Source: Planctomycetota bacterium (lineage in GTDB: Bacteria > Planctomycetota > Phycisphaerae > WQYP01). From it: DNA of 15,075 bases. Below, piece by piece: positions 8,069-15,075 of the stretch (its first letter is position 1; each line of letters begins with the position of its first letter). The notes beneath the pieces were generated by a model that was not told the origin of the DNA, did not search any database, and saw only the letters and a list, made by a program, of their open reading frames with translations. Both the position numbers and the translations under genes were made by a program. The stretch lies in assembly GCA_021809365.1 (NCBI GenBank), contig JAKBAC010000078.1, forward strand, positions 1 through 15,075. Direction: 5' to 3'.

Positions 8069-8187
8069 CCGCCCGTATCGTTCCAACGCGCGTACAGGAC
8101 AACACACCCGCCCTACGGTTATATTACCATATTATATGGCTTGTTGGCCAAAAAAGCCGCCCCACCCTTGCCCCGCCCCCTGATACC

Positions 8188-8220
8188 GGGTGCGGCATGG
8201 GTGCGGCATGGGCGTGGCAT
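8188..8220 (+). repeat. 11-bp direct repeat, three copies
   Basis: GGGTGCGGCAT occurs at 8188-8198 and 8199-8209 and, with two changes, at 8210-8220. It lies about 180 bases before hpnC. It could be a regulator-binding array or simple local duplication. Confidence 0.75.
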
Positions 8221-8401
8221 CAATTGCGGGTAGAGTTGCAAAACGGCCTTCGGCGGGCCACGGGGTTTATCCCGGTGGAAGCAGGCAAGTCCAGGTGGAA
8301 ACGAAAACGCCCATGCGACGATTCTTTTCCGGCTCGACCCGCAAATTTGCCGCATCGGATGGCAAAAATAGGTGATCGCACCGGCAATCATGCAGGAGCT
8401 T

Positions 8402-9340
8402 ATGAACGTCCAATCTGACATTCTCCCTCTTCCATCAACCATTCATTGGGCCTTTGCGCCCATGATGGATCCAGCCGAATCCTGCCGATACACCTGGCGG
8501 CTGGCCCATGAGCACTATGAAAATTTCACTGTTGTATCCCATCTGGTTCCACGCCATCTGCGGCAGGATTTCTGCAATATCTATGCGTTTTGCCGCACCG
8601 CCGACGATCTCGGCGATGAAGTTGGAAATACCGAACTGGCCTTGCAATACCTCGCGGATTTTCGCCGACAAACTGAGGAATGTTACGCCGGGCACACCCA
8701 CACCGCGGTTTTCACCGCTTTAGCCCAAACCATCCAGCGCCATGATATTCCAAAACAACCATTTCTCGACCTCATCAGCGCTTTTGAGCAGGATCAACGC
8801 ATCCTGCGCTATGAAACCTTTGACCAGGTATTGGATTACTGCACCCGCAGCGCCAATCCCGTCGGGCAGTTGGTCTTGTATCTGGCCGGCTACCGGGATC
8901 AGCCGCGGCAGAAATTGTCCGACAAAACCTGTACCGCGCTGCAGTTGGCTAATTTCTGGCAGGATGTGCGGCGTGACATTCTGGAACGGAATCGCATTTA
9001 TCTGCCCATGGAATCCATGCGGCAATTCGATGTCACCGAACAGCAGATTCAGGCCGGACGCTGCACCGACTCATATCGCGCATTACTGAAATTTGAAGTT
9101 GATCGCTGCCAGGCCATGTTTGATGAAGGCCATGCCCTGTTACCGCTGATCAACCGTCAACTGCGCTCGCAAATCTCGCTATTCAGCCGCGGCGGCGAGG
9201 CGGTACTCGAAGCTATCCGAAATCAAAATTATGACACACTCTCGCATCGACCCGCGCTTTCCAAAATGCGCAAATTAGGCCTGATGGGTCGCGCGATCAT
9301 GGTTGGCGTATGGGCGGCATTTTCCGGAGGTGTCAGGTGA
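8402..9340 (+). CDS. hpnC: Hydroxysqualene synthase HpnC
   Basis: A squalene/phytoene-synthase-fold enzyme. In the characterised three-enzyme route HpnC converts presqualene diphosphate to hydroxysqualene. The 312-residue product has the HpnC hallmark HEHYENFTVVSHLVP (36-50) and both aspartate-rich motifs, DDLGD (68-72) and DVRRD (188-192), which bind diphosphate through magnesium, plus the NRIYLP segment after the second. ATG 8402 is chosen for AGGAG at 8394-8398, although the 3-base spacing is tight. ATG 8390 or GTG 8372 in the same frame would add 4 or 10 residues. It is first in the hpnC-hpnD-hpnE order and overlaps hpnD by 4 bases. Confidence 0.94.
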   Translation: MNVQSDILPLPSTIHWAFAPMMDPAESCRYTWRLAHEHYENFTVVSHLVPRHLRQDFCNIYAFCRTADDLGDEVGNTELALQYLADFRRQTEECYAGHTHTAVFTALAQTIQRHDIPKQPFLDLISAFEQDQRILRYETFDQVLDYCTRSANPVGQLVLYLAGYRDQPRQKLSDKTCTALQLANFWQDVRRDILERNRIYLPMESMRQFDVTEQQIQAGRCTDSYRALLKFEVDRCQAMFDEGHALLPLINRQLRSQISLFSRGGEAVLEAIRNQNYDTLSHRPALSKMRKLGLMGRAIMVGVWAAFSGGVR

Positions 9341-10287
9341 CGACAGCAATTCCCGAAATACCGCTCACGCTGGATATCCAAAACTCGCGCGACTACTGTC
9401 GGCGGATTACGCGGGAACAGGCCCGTAATTTTTATTATGGCTTGCGACTGCTGCCGGAGCCGGCCAAATCCAGCATGTTCGCACTGTATGCCTGGATGCG
9501 CCGCGCTGATGATCTTGCGGATGATTCACTGCGTATGCCGTTGGCCCAGCGGCAGGCCCTGCTGGATCAATTTTGTGCGCTGACACATCAGGCGATCGGC
9601 ACGTTGCCTGCCCAGATCGCTAATAACGGGAACGCCCTGACATCCTCACCTTGGGCCGGGTGGGCCGCCTTTGCCGATTGTGTGCATCGCCACCATATTC
9701 CGCCACCTCTTTTTGATGACATGATTGCCGGCCAGAAGCAGGACCTGGAATTTCACCAGCCGCGGACGGATGCCGATCTGCGGGAATATTGCTATCGCGT
9801 GGCCGGGGTGGTGGGCGTGGCCAGCATTCATATTTGGGGCTTTACGGGTGGCCCGGAATCCGAAGCGCTCGCGGTGGACCGCGGAATCGCATTTCAACTT
9901 ACCAACATTCTGCGCGATGTGCGGGAAGATGCTCAAAACAACCGCATCTATCTGCCCACCGAACAGATGCGACGTTTCGGCGTAAGCCAAGCCGATATTC
10001 TCGCCGGGAAAAGTACTCCAGGATTCCAGGCCCTGATGCAATATCATATTGCCATGGCCGAGGAGCTGTTTCTTCGATCGGCTCCGTTGGATCATCGCAT
10101 CAGTCCGGAGAATGTATCCGCCCTGACCGCGATGACGGCGATTTATCATGGAATTTTGCGTAAAATTGCGCACGATCCACGGCGTGTGCTCAACGGACGT
10201 GTTCGACTTGGCAAGCCGGCTAAGATGTGGATCGCGTGGCAATGCTGGCGCGCCGGCAAGCGTGGCATCCGCCCAACTTGTTCGTAA
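9337..10287 (+). CDS. hpnD: Presqualene diphosphate synthase HpnD
   Basis: Joins two farnesyl diphosphates head to head to give presqualene diphosphate. The 316-residue product has the HpnD-type start of the fold (ARNFYYGLRLLP, 29-40), the first aspartate motif DDLAD (58-62) and the second DVRED (194-198) followed by NNRIYLP. The GTG start at 9337 overlaps the hpnC stop (GTGA) and has GGAGG at 9326-9330 six bases upstream; a longer reading from ATG 9310 would lose this site. The overlap implies coupled translation with hpnC. HpnC and HpnD are paralogues, and assignment to each rests on these signatures and on gene order. Confidence 0.95.
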   Translation: MTTAIPEIPLTLDIQNSRDYCRRITREQARNFYYGLRLLPEPAKSSMFALYAWMRRADDLADDSLRMPLAQRQALLDQFCALTHQAIGTLPAQIANNGNALTSSPWAGWAAFADCVHRHHIPPPLFDDMIAGQKQDLEFHQPRTDADLREYCYRVAGVVGVASIHIWGFTGGPESEALAVDRGIAFQLTNILRDVREDAQNNRIYLPTEQMRRFGVSQADILAGKSTPGFQALMQYHIAMAEELFLRSAPLDHRISPENVSALTAMTAIYHGILRKIAHDPRRVLNGRVRLGKPAKMWIAWQCWRAGKRGIRPTCS

Positions 10288-10392
10288 TTCGGTCGTGACT
10301 TTGCCAACGCGCCGAATTCATCCGATACGCCGGAATGCTCCATGGTGGCTCTGACAGGAATGACCTTTTAACAACGCTTACGGAACACACAT

Positions 10393-11859
10393 TTGTCTTT
10401 AACACCCGCAACACCGCCAACGCGCACCACGAGCACTCCCACCGTCGTCATTGTTGGTGGAGGCCTCGCTGGAATGGCCGCCGCCGTCGCACTGGAATCT
10501 TCCGGATACAGTGTGACATTATTAGAGGCCCGGCGCGAACTCGGTGGCCGGGCCAGTTCCTTTGAAGACCCGGACAATGGCCGACTGCTGGATAATTGCC
10601 AGCATGTTCTCTTGGGATGCTGCACAAACCTTCTGGATCTCTATAAGCGCCTCAATGTCGCCGACCGCATCCAATTTCATCGCCGTGTACATTATCTTGA
10701 TTCCGCGGGCCGACAGTTTGATCTCTGGGGCATCGCCCGACTCCCGGCACCATTGCATCTTGGCCCGGCGATGCTTGGATTCAACGCGTTGACATTGGGC
10801 GAACGCCGAGAAGTTATTTCCGCCATGTCGGCGATGCTGCGGCTTGGAAAAGCCGGCCGCGAAAAGCTCGAATCGCAGGCTTTCGGCCAATGGTTAATGG
10901 AACATCACCAAAGCGACCGTGTGATCCAGCGATTTTATGATCCGGTTCTCATCAGCGCGCTCAATGAAGAAACGCGCCGCGTCAGCAGCAAATACGCCAT
11001 TGAAGTTTTTCAGGATGCCATGCTCTTGAATCGTCATGGCTACGTTGTAGGTTTGCCGACCTGTGCGCTCGAAGAACTTTATTCCCACCGCCCGTGCCGC
11101 GATGTGCGCCTTGGATCACGCGTGGCTCAAATCATCTTTACGGATGATCGGGCCGTCGGGGTCATGCTGCAATCCGGAGAGCGGCTCACCGCCGATGCCG
11201 TCGTGCTGGCCACCAATTATCATGCGGTGCAACGGTGGATTCCGGAACACCTGCGGGCAGCCGATGCGCGGTTCAGTAATTTGCACCTGCTCCAAAGCGT
11301 GCCGATTCTGGGCGCGCATCTTTGGTTTGACCAGCCGGTGATGCGGCTTTCCCACGCGGCGCTTTTTGACGGGCCGCTGCAATGGCTGTTCCGCAAGGAT
11401 GCGGATGGGAAAGTGCTGCATGGCGTTATCAGCGCCGCGCGCGATTGGGAGCAAAAGCCGCATGATGAGTGCGCCAAATTATTTGAATTGCAGATTCGAC
11501 GGTTATTTCCGATTTCTTCCGCCCGCTTGCTGCGCCAGAAGATTGTCATTGAAAAACGCGCCACGTTTTCGCCGCTGCCCGGCACCGACGCTTACCGCCC
11601 CGATCAAGCGCCGCCGCGCGCAGGTATCACGAATCTATTTCTCGCCGGCGATTACACCAAAACCAATTGGCCCGCCACCATGGAAGGTGCCGTCCGCAGC
11701 GGCTATCTGGCCGCGGAGGCCATTACACGCAGCATTCCATTGCCTGGCCACCAGAGTTCCGCCCCACAGTTCATCATTCCCGACCTGCCCATCGAGTGGC
11801 CCGCCGGCCTGATTGCCCCTTCGCACCGCGCGATGTCAGAACTTGCCGGTCAGGTTTAA
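10393..11859 (+). CDS. hpnE: Hydroxysqualene dehydroxylase HpnE (FAD-dependent)
   Basis: A flavin amine-oxidase-type enzyme that reduces hydroxysqualene to squalene. The 488-residue product has the dinucleotide motif VVIVGGGLAG (18-27), the ribose-binding E46, LGGRASS (50-56) and a C-terminal FAD motif LFLAGDYTKTNWPATMEGAV. The frame has a stop at 10369-10371 and no ATG before the FAD motif. The only usable start is TTG 10393, with a weak CGGA 8 bases upstream, so the start is uncertain. It follows hpnD after a 105-base gap, longer than usual for such an operon. Its last 24 bases overlap the convergent barrel-protein gene. No squalene-hopene cyclase is present in the window. Confidence 0.94.
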   Translation: MSLTPATPPTRTTSTPTVVIVGGGLAGMAAAVALESSGYSVTLLEARRELGGRASSFEDPDNGRLLDNCQHVLLGCCTNLLDLYKRLNVADRIQFHRRVHYLDSAGRQFDLWGIARLPAPLHLGPAMLGFNALTLGERREVISAMSAMLRLGKAGREKLESQAFGQWLMEHHQSDRVIQRFYDPVLISALNEETRRVSSKYAIEVFQDAMLLNRHGYVVGLPTCALEELYSHRPCRDVRLGSRVAQIIFTDDRAVGVMLQSGERLTADAVVLATNYHAVQRWIPEHLRAADARFSNLHLLQSVPILGAHLWFDQPVMRLSHAALFDGPLQWLFRKDADGKVLHGVISAARDWEQKPHDECAKLFELQIRRLFPISSARLLRQKIVIEKRATFSPLPGTDAYRPDQAPPRAGITNLFLAGDYTKTNWPATMEGAVRSGYLAAEAITRSIPLPGHQSSAPQFIIPDLPIEWPAGLIAPSHRAMSELAGQV

Positions 11860-12819
11860 CGCGATATATGCCGCGTTGGCAATTTGGGCAACGGGTTGTT
11901 CATCCCAGCCATCATACCCCTGGCTGAAGGCCTGATTAAACGCATACCCACCGCCGATATTAATATGCACGTGCCGCCCCAGCGTAATGAGTTTGAATCC
12001 GGCCTGCACGCGACATTGCGTCATAAACAATCGCTGATCCGATTGGTAGGAACTGACGTGGAAAGCCCATGAATCCGCCACGAATTCAGTATACGCATGG
12101 AGCCAGCTCATCACGGTATAATCCGCCTCCGCCGTGCCGGTGTCCACCGGCTGATAATCCACTTTGAATGCAAGCCGCGGCAACGCTTGCCATCGCAGTG
12201 ATTCATACGGAAAGCCCACCGTCCATTCAAGGCCGGGTTGCTCATGACGAATTTCCACAATGGGAATGGGAGCGTCCGGGAAAAATGATCCATTGCCGTT
12301 GTAACTCAGCCCCACCGCCAGTTGGGTATCTTTTGAAATATCGCGCCCCGCCAGAATGCGGGCCATACCGTAAATGCCGTTGGGATCATTGAATGGGCTA
12401 TTGCCCGCGTAACCGGCCCCCAGTGCGATCCCCACCCCCCATGATCCAATCTCTCCCAGTGGTATGCCAATGGACATGGCCTCATTGTTCAATTGCCGCG
12501 GCAAAAGCGCCGTGCTGGTACCCAGACCGATGTAAGTGGAAGAGTATGCGACAGTCGGACTATATTCGCCGGTATCCGCCAGCCGCAATCGCCCCGAGAA
12601 ATCCAACATGCTGATCTGGGCGGGCGAGGAATCATTGCGCACCCACGATTTATTTTCCATGAGTCCCTGATTCCAGCTTTCCACATTTTGTCCGGGCAGC
12701 CAGGAATCCTGTGCGAGATACTGCGTGTCATCCCCGCGGCACAAACCCGTTGCGGCCGCAGCCGCCAGCATTGCCGCAAATGTATACATCATCCAATTCC
12801 CGCGCGCCGCTTTGTTCAT
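11836..12819 (-). CDS. Exported beta-barrel-like protein, function unknown
   Basis: A 327-residue protein with an N-terminal signal peptide (MNKAARGNWMM, then an alanine-rich core, cleavage near CRG/DD). The mature part is rich in alternating polar and hydrophobic strands with glycine and aromatic residues, for example GSWGVGIALGAGYAG and HVHINIGGGYAF. It ends in a terminal phenylalanine (LNLTGKF), as outer-membrane barrels often do. It resembles uncharacterised planctomycete outer-membrane proteins (possibly the DUF6268 type), which a profile search could settle. ATG 12819 is chosen because AAGGA lies 9 bases upstream. The frame stays open to 13005, but the extension is read from the dispersed repeat. 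It converges on hpnE with a 24-base overlap. Confidence 0.8.
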   Translation of the reverse strand: MNKAARGNWMMYTFAAMLAAAAATGLCRGDDTQYLAQDSWLPGQNVESWNQGLMENKSWVRNDSSPAQISMLDFSGRLRLADTGEYSPTVAYSSTYIGLGTSTALLPRQLNNEAMSIGIPLGEIGSWGVGIALGAGYAGNSPFNDPNGIYGMARILAGRDISKDTQLAVGLSYNGNGSFFPDAPIPIVEIRHEQPGLEWTVGFPYESLRWQALPRLAFKVDYQPVDTGTAEADYTVMSWLHAYTEFVADSWAFHVSSYQSDQRLFMTQCRVQAGFKLITLGRHVHINIGGGYAFNQAFSQGYDGWDEQPVAQIANAAYIALNLTGKF

Positions 12820-12904
12820 TCGCAAATGTCCTTGTCCTGCCGCACCGACCATCCGTACCGCGGCCCATTGAGAATAAGCGCAAACGCCCCCGTCCGAAAG
12901 TGCT

Positions 12905-12928
12905 GCGCGACAGGATGCGCGACAGGAT
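12905..12928. repeat. 12-bp perfect tandem duplication
   Basis: GCGCGACAGGAT occurs twice head to tail, at 12905-12916 and 12917-12928, directly beside dispersed repeat copy B and upstream of the barrel-protein gene. Confidence 0.85.
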
Positions 12929-12938
12929 ATTGACACGA

Positions 12939-13009
12939 GCGTGGCAATAAATCCGAACCAGTGTACCGGGGCACCCCATCCCCTTTTAGCCGCGTGTGCT
13001 TGCACCGCG
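12939..13009 (-). repeat. Dispersed intergenic repeat, copy B
   Basis: Read on the complement, these 71 bases match copy A (7998-8068) at 64 of 71 positions. One end (12939-12961) also matches 165-187 at 22 of 23. Copies A and B face each other across about 4.9 kb holding hpnCDE and the barrel gene. Confidence 0.9.
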
Positions 13010-13030
13010 TGTGTTGCGCGGAAAATCCGC

Positions 13031-13055
13031 GGGTGCCCGGAAATATTGACACGCC
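13031..13055 (+). repeat. Short fragment related to the dispersed repeat
   Basis: GGAAATATTGACACGCC (13039-13055) matches 15 of 17 bases of copy A at 8053-8069, and GGGTGCCC just before it resembles the G/C block of copy B. It lies next to copy B in the opposite direction, so the pair may fold as an imperfect inverted repeat. Confidence 0.45.
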
Positions 13056-13187
13056 AACGGACACCCAGTTATGGCCATCGCTTTAATCTCATAGCCAATC
13101 TCCCTATGATGAATATGTGATTAGCGAGCAACTTAAGAACCAGCGTAGGTTCCGACACTACCCGCCCGATTATGAAGGTCTCTGAAT

Positions 13188-13484
13188 ATGGTTACCATTA
13201 TTTCCCGGTTACCTCTGGCGCTGTTTGAAAATCTTTTTGACGGACCGGACATAATAATTGTTCTGGTTATCGCACTGCTTTTTTTCGGGAACCGATTACC
13301 CGGAGTCGCCAAAAGTCTCGGACGATCTATTTTTGAATTTAAAAAGGGATTAACTGAAAGCAAGAATGAGTTAGACCAGGCGTTGAAAGACCCGCCACCG
13401 GATAAGTCAGAAACTTCCACCCTACCCGCAAAGGTCAATCCGCCCGTCCTTCCACCGGCCCGCCATATCAGTGACGAACCCTGA
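13188..13484 (+). CDS. tatA: Twin-arginine translocation protein TatA/TatB-like
   Basis: A small Tat translocase subunit of 98 residues. It has one N-terminal membrane helix (about 20-33, IIIVLVIALLFF), the FG hinge (F33 G34), and the amphipathic helix LPGVAKSLGRSIFEFKKGL (37-55), followed by a charged, then proline-rich, unstructured tail. TatA oligomers form the pore for folded proteins crossing the inner membrane. The N-terminus before the helix (about 19 residues) is longer than in most TatA. ATG 13188 has GAAGG 9 bases upstream. No tatC is adjacent. TatA fits better than TatB from the FG-N-R-L-P context, but the two cannot be fully separated by eye. Confidence 0.9.
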   Translation: MVTIISRLPLALFENLFDGPDIIIVLVIALLFFGNRLPGVAKSLGRSIFEFKKGLTESKNELDQALKDPPPDKSETSTLPAKVNPPVLPPARHISDEP

Positions 13485-13572
13485 AGCATAGGCGATCACC
13501 CGTGGCCAGTTGCTTTCAGCGCGCACCACCAGCACGGCGCATTGTCATGACGGAGTGCCGGGGCGTAGCGGT

Positions 13573-14718
13573 TCAGAGCACTAGTGCCAGCTTCGCCAGT
13601 TCCTGATGCGCGGCGGTGACGCCGGCACCGAAATTAAACGAGTGGCCCTGCTGCTTAAGTACCATTTCCAACGCGCTGATCATGCCGAGGGTGTCCAGAC
13701 CGTCCACATAGCCCATGTGGCTGATGCGGAACATTTTCCCCTGCATCGTGCCCTGCCCGGCCGCAAGGTGAATGTTGAATTGCTTGCGCATCGCACCGCG
13801 GAAATTCTTGTCATCAAAGCCATCGGGATAATAAATGCCCGTAACGGAATCCACCGGGTTGCTGGAAAATACTTTCATGCCCAATGCGGTCGCGGCGCTG
13901 CGGGTAGCCCGGGCGAAAGCAGCCGTACGTTTCCAGACATTTTCCATGCCTTCCTGCGTGATCATTTCCAGCGATTTGTGCAACCCGCGCACCAGCGTTA
14001 CCGCCGGGGTCCAGGGCACATCATTTTCCGCGAGGCTCTTGAGATAGTGCGGCAAGCTCAAATACAGGTTCGGCTGGGTGATGGTGTCAATTTTCTTCCG
14101 GGCTTTTTCCGAAACGCTCAAAAATCCCAGGCCGGGAGGCAGCATCAGCGCTTTCTGCGAACCGGTGACCAGAATATCCACACCCCATTCATCGGGCTTA
14201 ACGGGAATTGCGCCCACGCTGGTAATGCCGTCAACAATCAGGATGGCATCGGTCTTGCGGACATGCGCGGCGATGGCCTGCAGATCATTGACGGTGCAGG
14301 TGCTGGTTTCACTGTGGCAAAGCGTCACCGCGTCAAACGTCCCCTTGGACAGCGCCTCGGCCACCTGTTCCGGAGCGACGGCATGACCATATTCCGCCTT
14401 GAGTTCCGTAATCTGGCATTTATTACGCTTGGCGATGGTGACCCAGCGCTCGGCGAATTTTCCATTGGATAATGCCAGCACTTTTCCACCTTGTGGAATC
14501 ACATTAATCATGGCGCATTCATACGCCGCGGTTCCGCTGCCGGCGATCGTCACCACCGGATTGGCGGTCAGCAGGACCTGTTGCAGAAGTTTATTCACGC
14601 CGGCAAACAGGGTTTTGTAGTCCTGCGTGCGATGATGAAATATGGGTTTGGCCATTTCCAACAGCACTTCTTCAGGAACGCTGGTGGGGCCGGGGGTAAA
14701 CAGACGAATACGATTCAT
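13573..14718 (-). CDS. Class V PLP-dependent aminotransferase (serine/alanine-glyoxylate type)
   Basis: A 381-residue cytoplasmic enzyme of the class V family that includes serine-pyruvate, serine-glyoxylate and alanine-glyoxylate aminotransferases. Visible features are the N-terminal RLFTPGPTSVP, the cofactor phosphate-binding SGTAA (61-65), the PLP-ring aspartate D163 in IVDGITSVGA, the Schiff-base lysine K189 in VTGSQKALMLPPG, and RISHMGYV near the C-terminus. ATG 14718 has GGAG 7 bases upstream; the in-frame ATG at 14763 has no such site. It may serve serine/glycine metabolism, but the substrate cannot be fixed from sequence and no serA-type neighbour is visible. It is convergent with the tatA-like gene across 88 bases in which no clear terminator was seen. 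Confidence 0.93.
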   Translation of the reverse strand: MNRIRLFTPGPTSVPEEVLLEMAKPIFHHRTQDYKTLFAGVNKLLQQVLLTANPVVTIAGSGTAAYECAMINVIPQGGKVLALSNGKFAERWVTIAKRNKCQITELKAEYGHAVAPEQVAEALSKGTFDAVTLCHSETSTCTVNDLQAIAAHVRKTDAILIVDGITSVGAIPVKPDEWGVDILVTGSQKALMLPPGLGFLSVSEKARKKIDTITQPNLYLSLPHYLKSLAENDVPWTPAVTLVRGLHKSLEMITQEGMENVWKRTAAFARATRSAATALGMKVFSSNPVDSVTGIYYPDGFDDKNFRGAMRKQFNIHLAAGQGTMQGKMFRISHMGYVDGLDTLGMISALEMVLKQQGHSFNFGAGVTAAHQELAKLALVL

Positions 14719-15049
14719 GAAATAACTCCGAAATTCACAACACACGTCCAAAACGCGGCACATCCGAAACCCACCACAGGCTCCGGTTCAAGGCCGTTGA
14801 TCCATGCAATATAAGCGAAACCGCGTGATTCTCAACTGGCAGCGGAAAAAGTTACTCATCGGCCAGAGAATTTGCGGCCCGTTCCCCCGTCGTATCCGCA
14901 CAATCCGCGGTTTGTGTATTCACGGTGGCCCCGTAAGTTAGGGACTGCGCAAAAATAAATTCATATTTTTTGGCGCAGGGATTTTGGCCGCTGGCGAGGC
15001 GTGAGCGACGCGCATACCCCGCCAGTGGGTCTGTAAGGAGCGAACAACG
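14719..15049. other. Spacer at the right edge, possible left end of an inserted element
   Basis: No gene is seen in these 331 bases. The left part should carry the aminotransferase promoter. From about 14933 the character changes: GTAAGTTAGGGACTGCGC leads into an AT-rich hairpin (14945-14978) and a GC-rich leader. TTTTGGCCGCTGGC (14982-14995) is inversely repeated, with one mismatch, at 15052-15065. This could be an insertion-sequence end with its leader, but no second end is in view. Confidence 0.35.
14945..14978. repeat. Imperfect inverted repeat with AT-rich centre
   Basis: CTGCGC followed by AAAAAT (14945-14956) pairs with ATTTTTT-G-GCGCAG (14965-14978), apart from a small bulge, around a loop of about 8 bases. 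It may be a terminator-like hairpin or part of a mobile-element end. Confidence 0.6.
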
Positions 15050-15075
15050 ATGCCACCGGCCAAAAGGGCCAGCCA
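15050..15075 (+). CDS. Start of a gene cut by the window edge
   Basis: ATG 15050 has a strong AAGGAG site at 15035-15040, 9 bases upstream, and opens a frame that runs to the edge (MPPAKRAS). The basic N-terminus and the inverted repeats before it would suit a transposase, but eight codons are not enough to tell. The gene is partial at its 3' end. Confidence 0.4.

Larger units (their letters stand above)
7703..8401. other. Repeat-rich divergent spacer between ispH and hpnC
   Basis: About 700 bases without a convincing gene. It must hold the promoters for both directions. It contains a 7-bp tandem repeat (7927-7959), a 71-bp dispersed repeat (7998-8068), an AT-rich patch with a 13-bp palindrome CCATATTATATGG (8127-8139) and an 11-bp triplicated motif (8188-8220). 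Open frames here, such as 104 codons on the minus strand (7699-8013), are read through these repeats and lack a ribosome site. No promoter is clear enough to mark. Confidence 0.7.
12820..13187. other. Repeat-bearing divergent spacer upstream of the barrel and tatA-like genes
   Basis: This 368-base spacer holds a 12-bp tandem duplication, dispersed repeat copy B (complement strand) and a short related piece in the opposite direction. ATATTGACACG also occurs twice in direct orientation (12927-12937 and 13043-13053). A weak promoter-like pair (TTTAAT 13082-13087, TATGAT 13105-13110, spacing 17) faces the tatA-like gene. Confidence 0.6.

Noticed and set aside
7927..8220. CRISPR array
   Set aside because: The repeats are 7 and 11 bases long and directly adjacent, without spacers of regular length, and no cas gene is near.
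6653..8233. 526-codon plus-strand frame antisense to ispH
   Set aside because: It lies opposite a certain ispH gene and continues into the repeat-rich spacer. Its composition (His, Arg and Pro rich) is that of a shadow frame.
10342..10371. Nine-codon leader frame between hpnD and hpnE (MVALTGMTF)
   Set aside because: It is too short, has no convincing ribosome site, and has no attenuator structure or codon bias to support it.
12820..13005. N-terminal extension of the barrel-protein gene to 13005
   Set aside because: The extension is translated from repeat copy B, and it would place the clear signal peptide 62 residues inside the protein. ATG 12819 has its own ribosome site.

Overview
The window most resembles a chromosomal segment of a planctomycete, perhaps Phycisphaerae-like. 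That placement is an inference from gene content: the three-gene HpnC/HpnD/HpnE squalene route, a divergent ispH, a TgpA-like transglutaminase, an outer-membrane-barrel-like protein, several TTG/GTG starts and a moderately high GC content. No rRNA, tRNA or CRISPR array was seen.

Layout. Positions 1-126 are the 3' end of a group II intron: domain V, then domain VI with a bulged branch-point A. Its reverse transcriptase lies off the left edge. A small YlbF-family gene follows on the + strand (295-687). A long leftward block runs from about 7702 down to 680: ispH, a membrane transglutaminase, a PAS-PAS histidine kinase, its NarL/FixJ-type response regulator, and an exported TPR/coiled-coil protein. 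A perfect 40-nt palindrome sits between the transglutaminase and kinase genes. A roughly 700-bp divergent spacer carrying several short repeats separates ispH from the rightward genes hpnC, hpnD and hpnE. hpnE converges with an exported beta-barrel-like protein gene. After another repeat-bearing spacer come a tatA-like gene (+) and a class V aminotransferase gene (-). The last 150 bases look like the start of another element or gene: a hairpin, a strong ribosome binding site and an ATG 26 bases before the edge.

How the genes fit together. IspH makes IPP/DMAPP, the C5 precursors of farnesyl diphosphate. HpnD, HpnC and HpnE turn two farnesyl diphosphates into squalene through presqualene diphosphate and hydroxysqualene. 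The locus therefore joins the last MEP step to squalene synthesis on two divergent transcripts; the cyclase is not in the window. The second PAS domain of the kinase keeps the FixL-type haem-ligating His and the distal Arg, so the two-component pair may sense oxygen or another haem ligand. Its targets are unknown.

The most unusual features are the FixL-like PAS in a HisKA_3 kinase, the 40-nt palindrome, a 71-bp intergenic repeat present in two inverted copies bracketing the hpn/barrel segment (with fragments elsewhere, one just past the intron), and the possible mobile-element end at the right edge.
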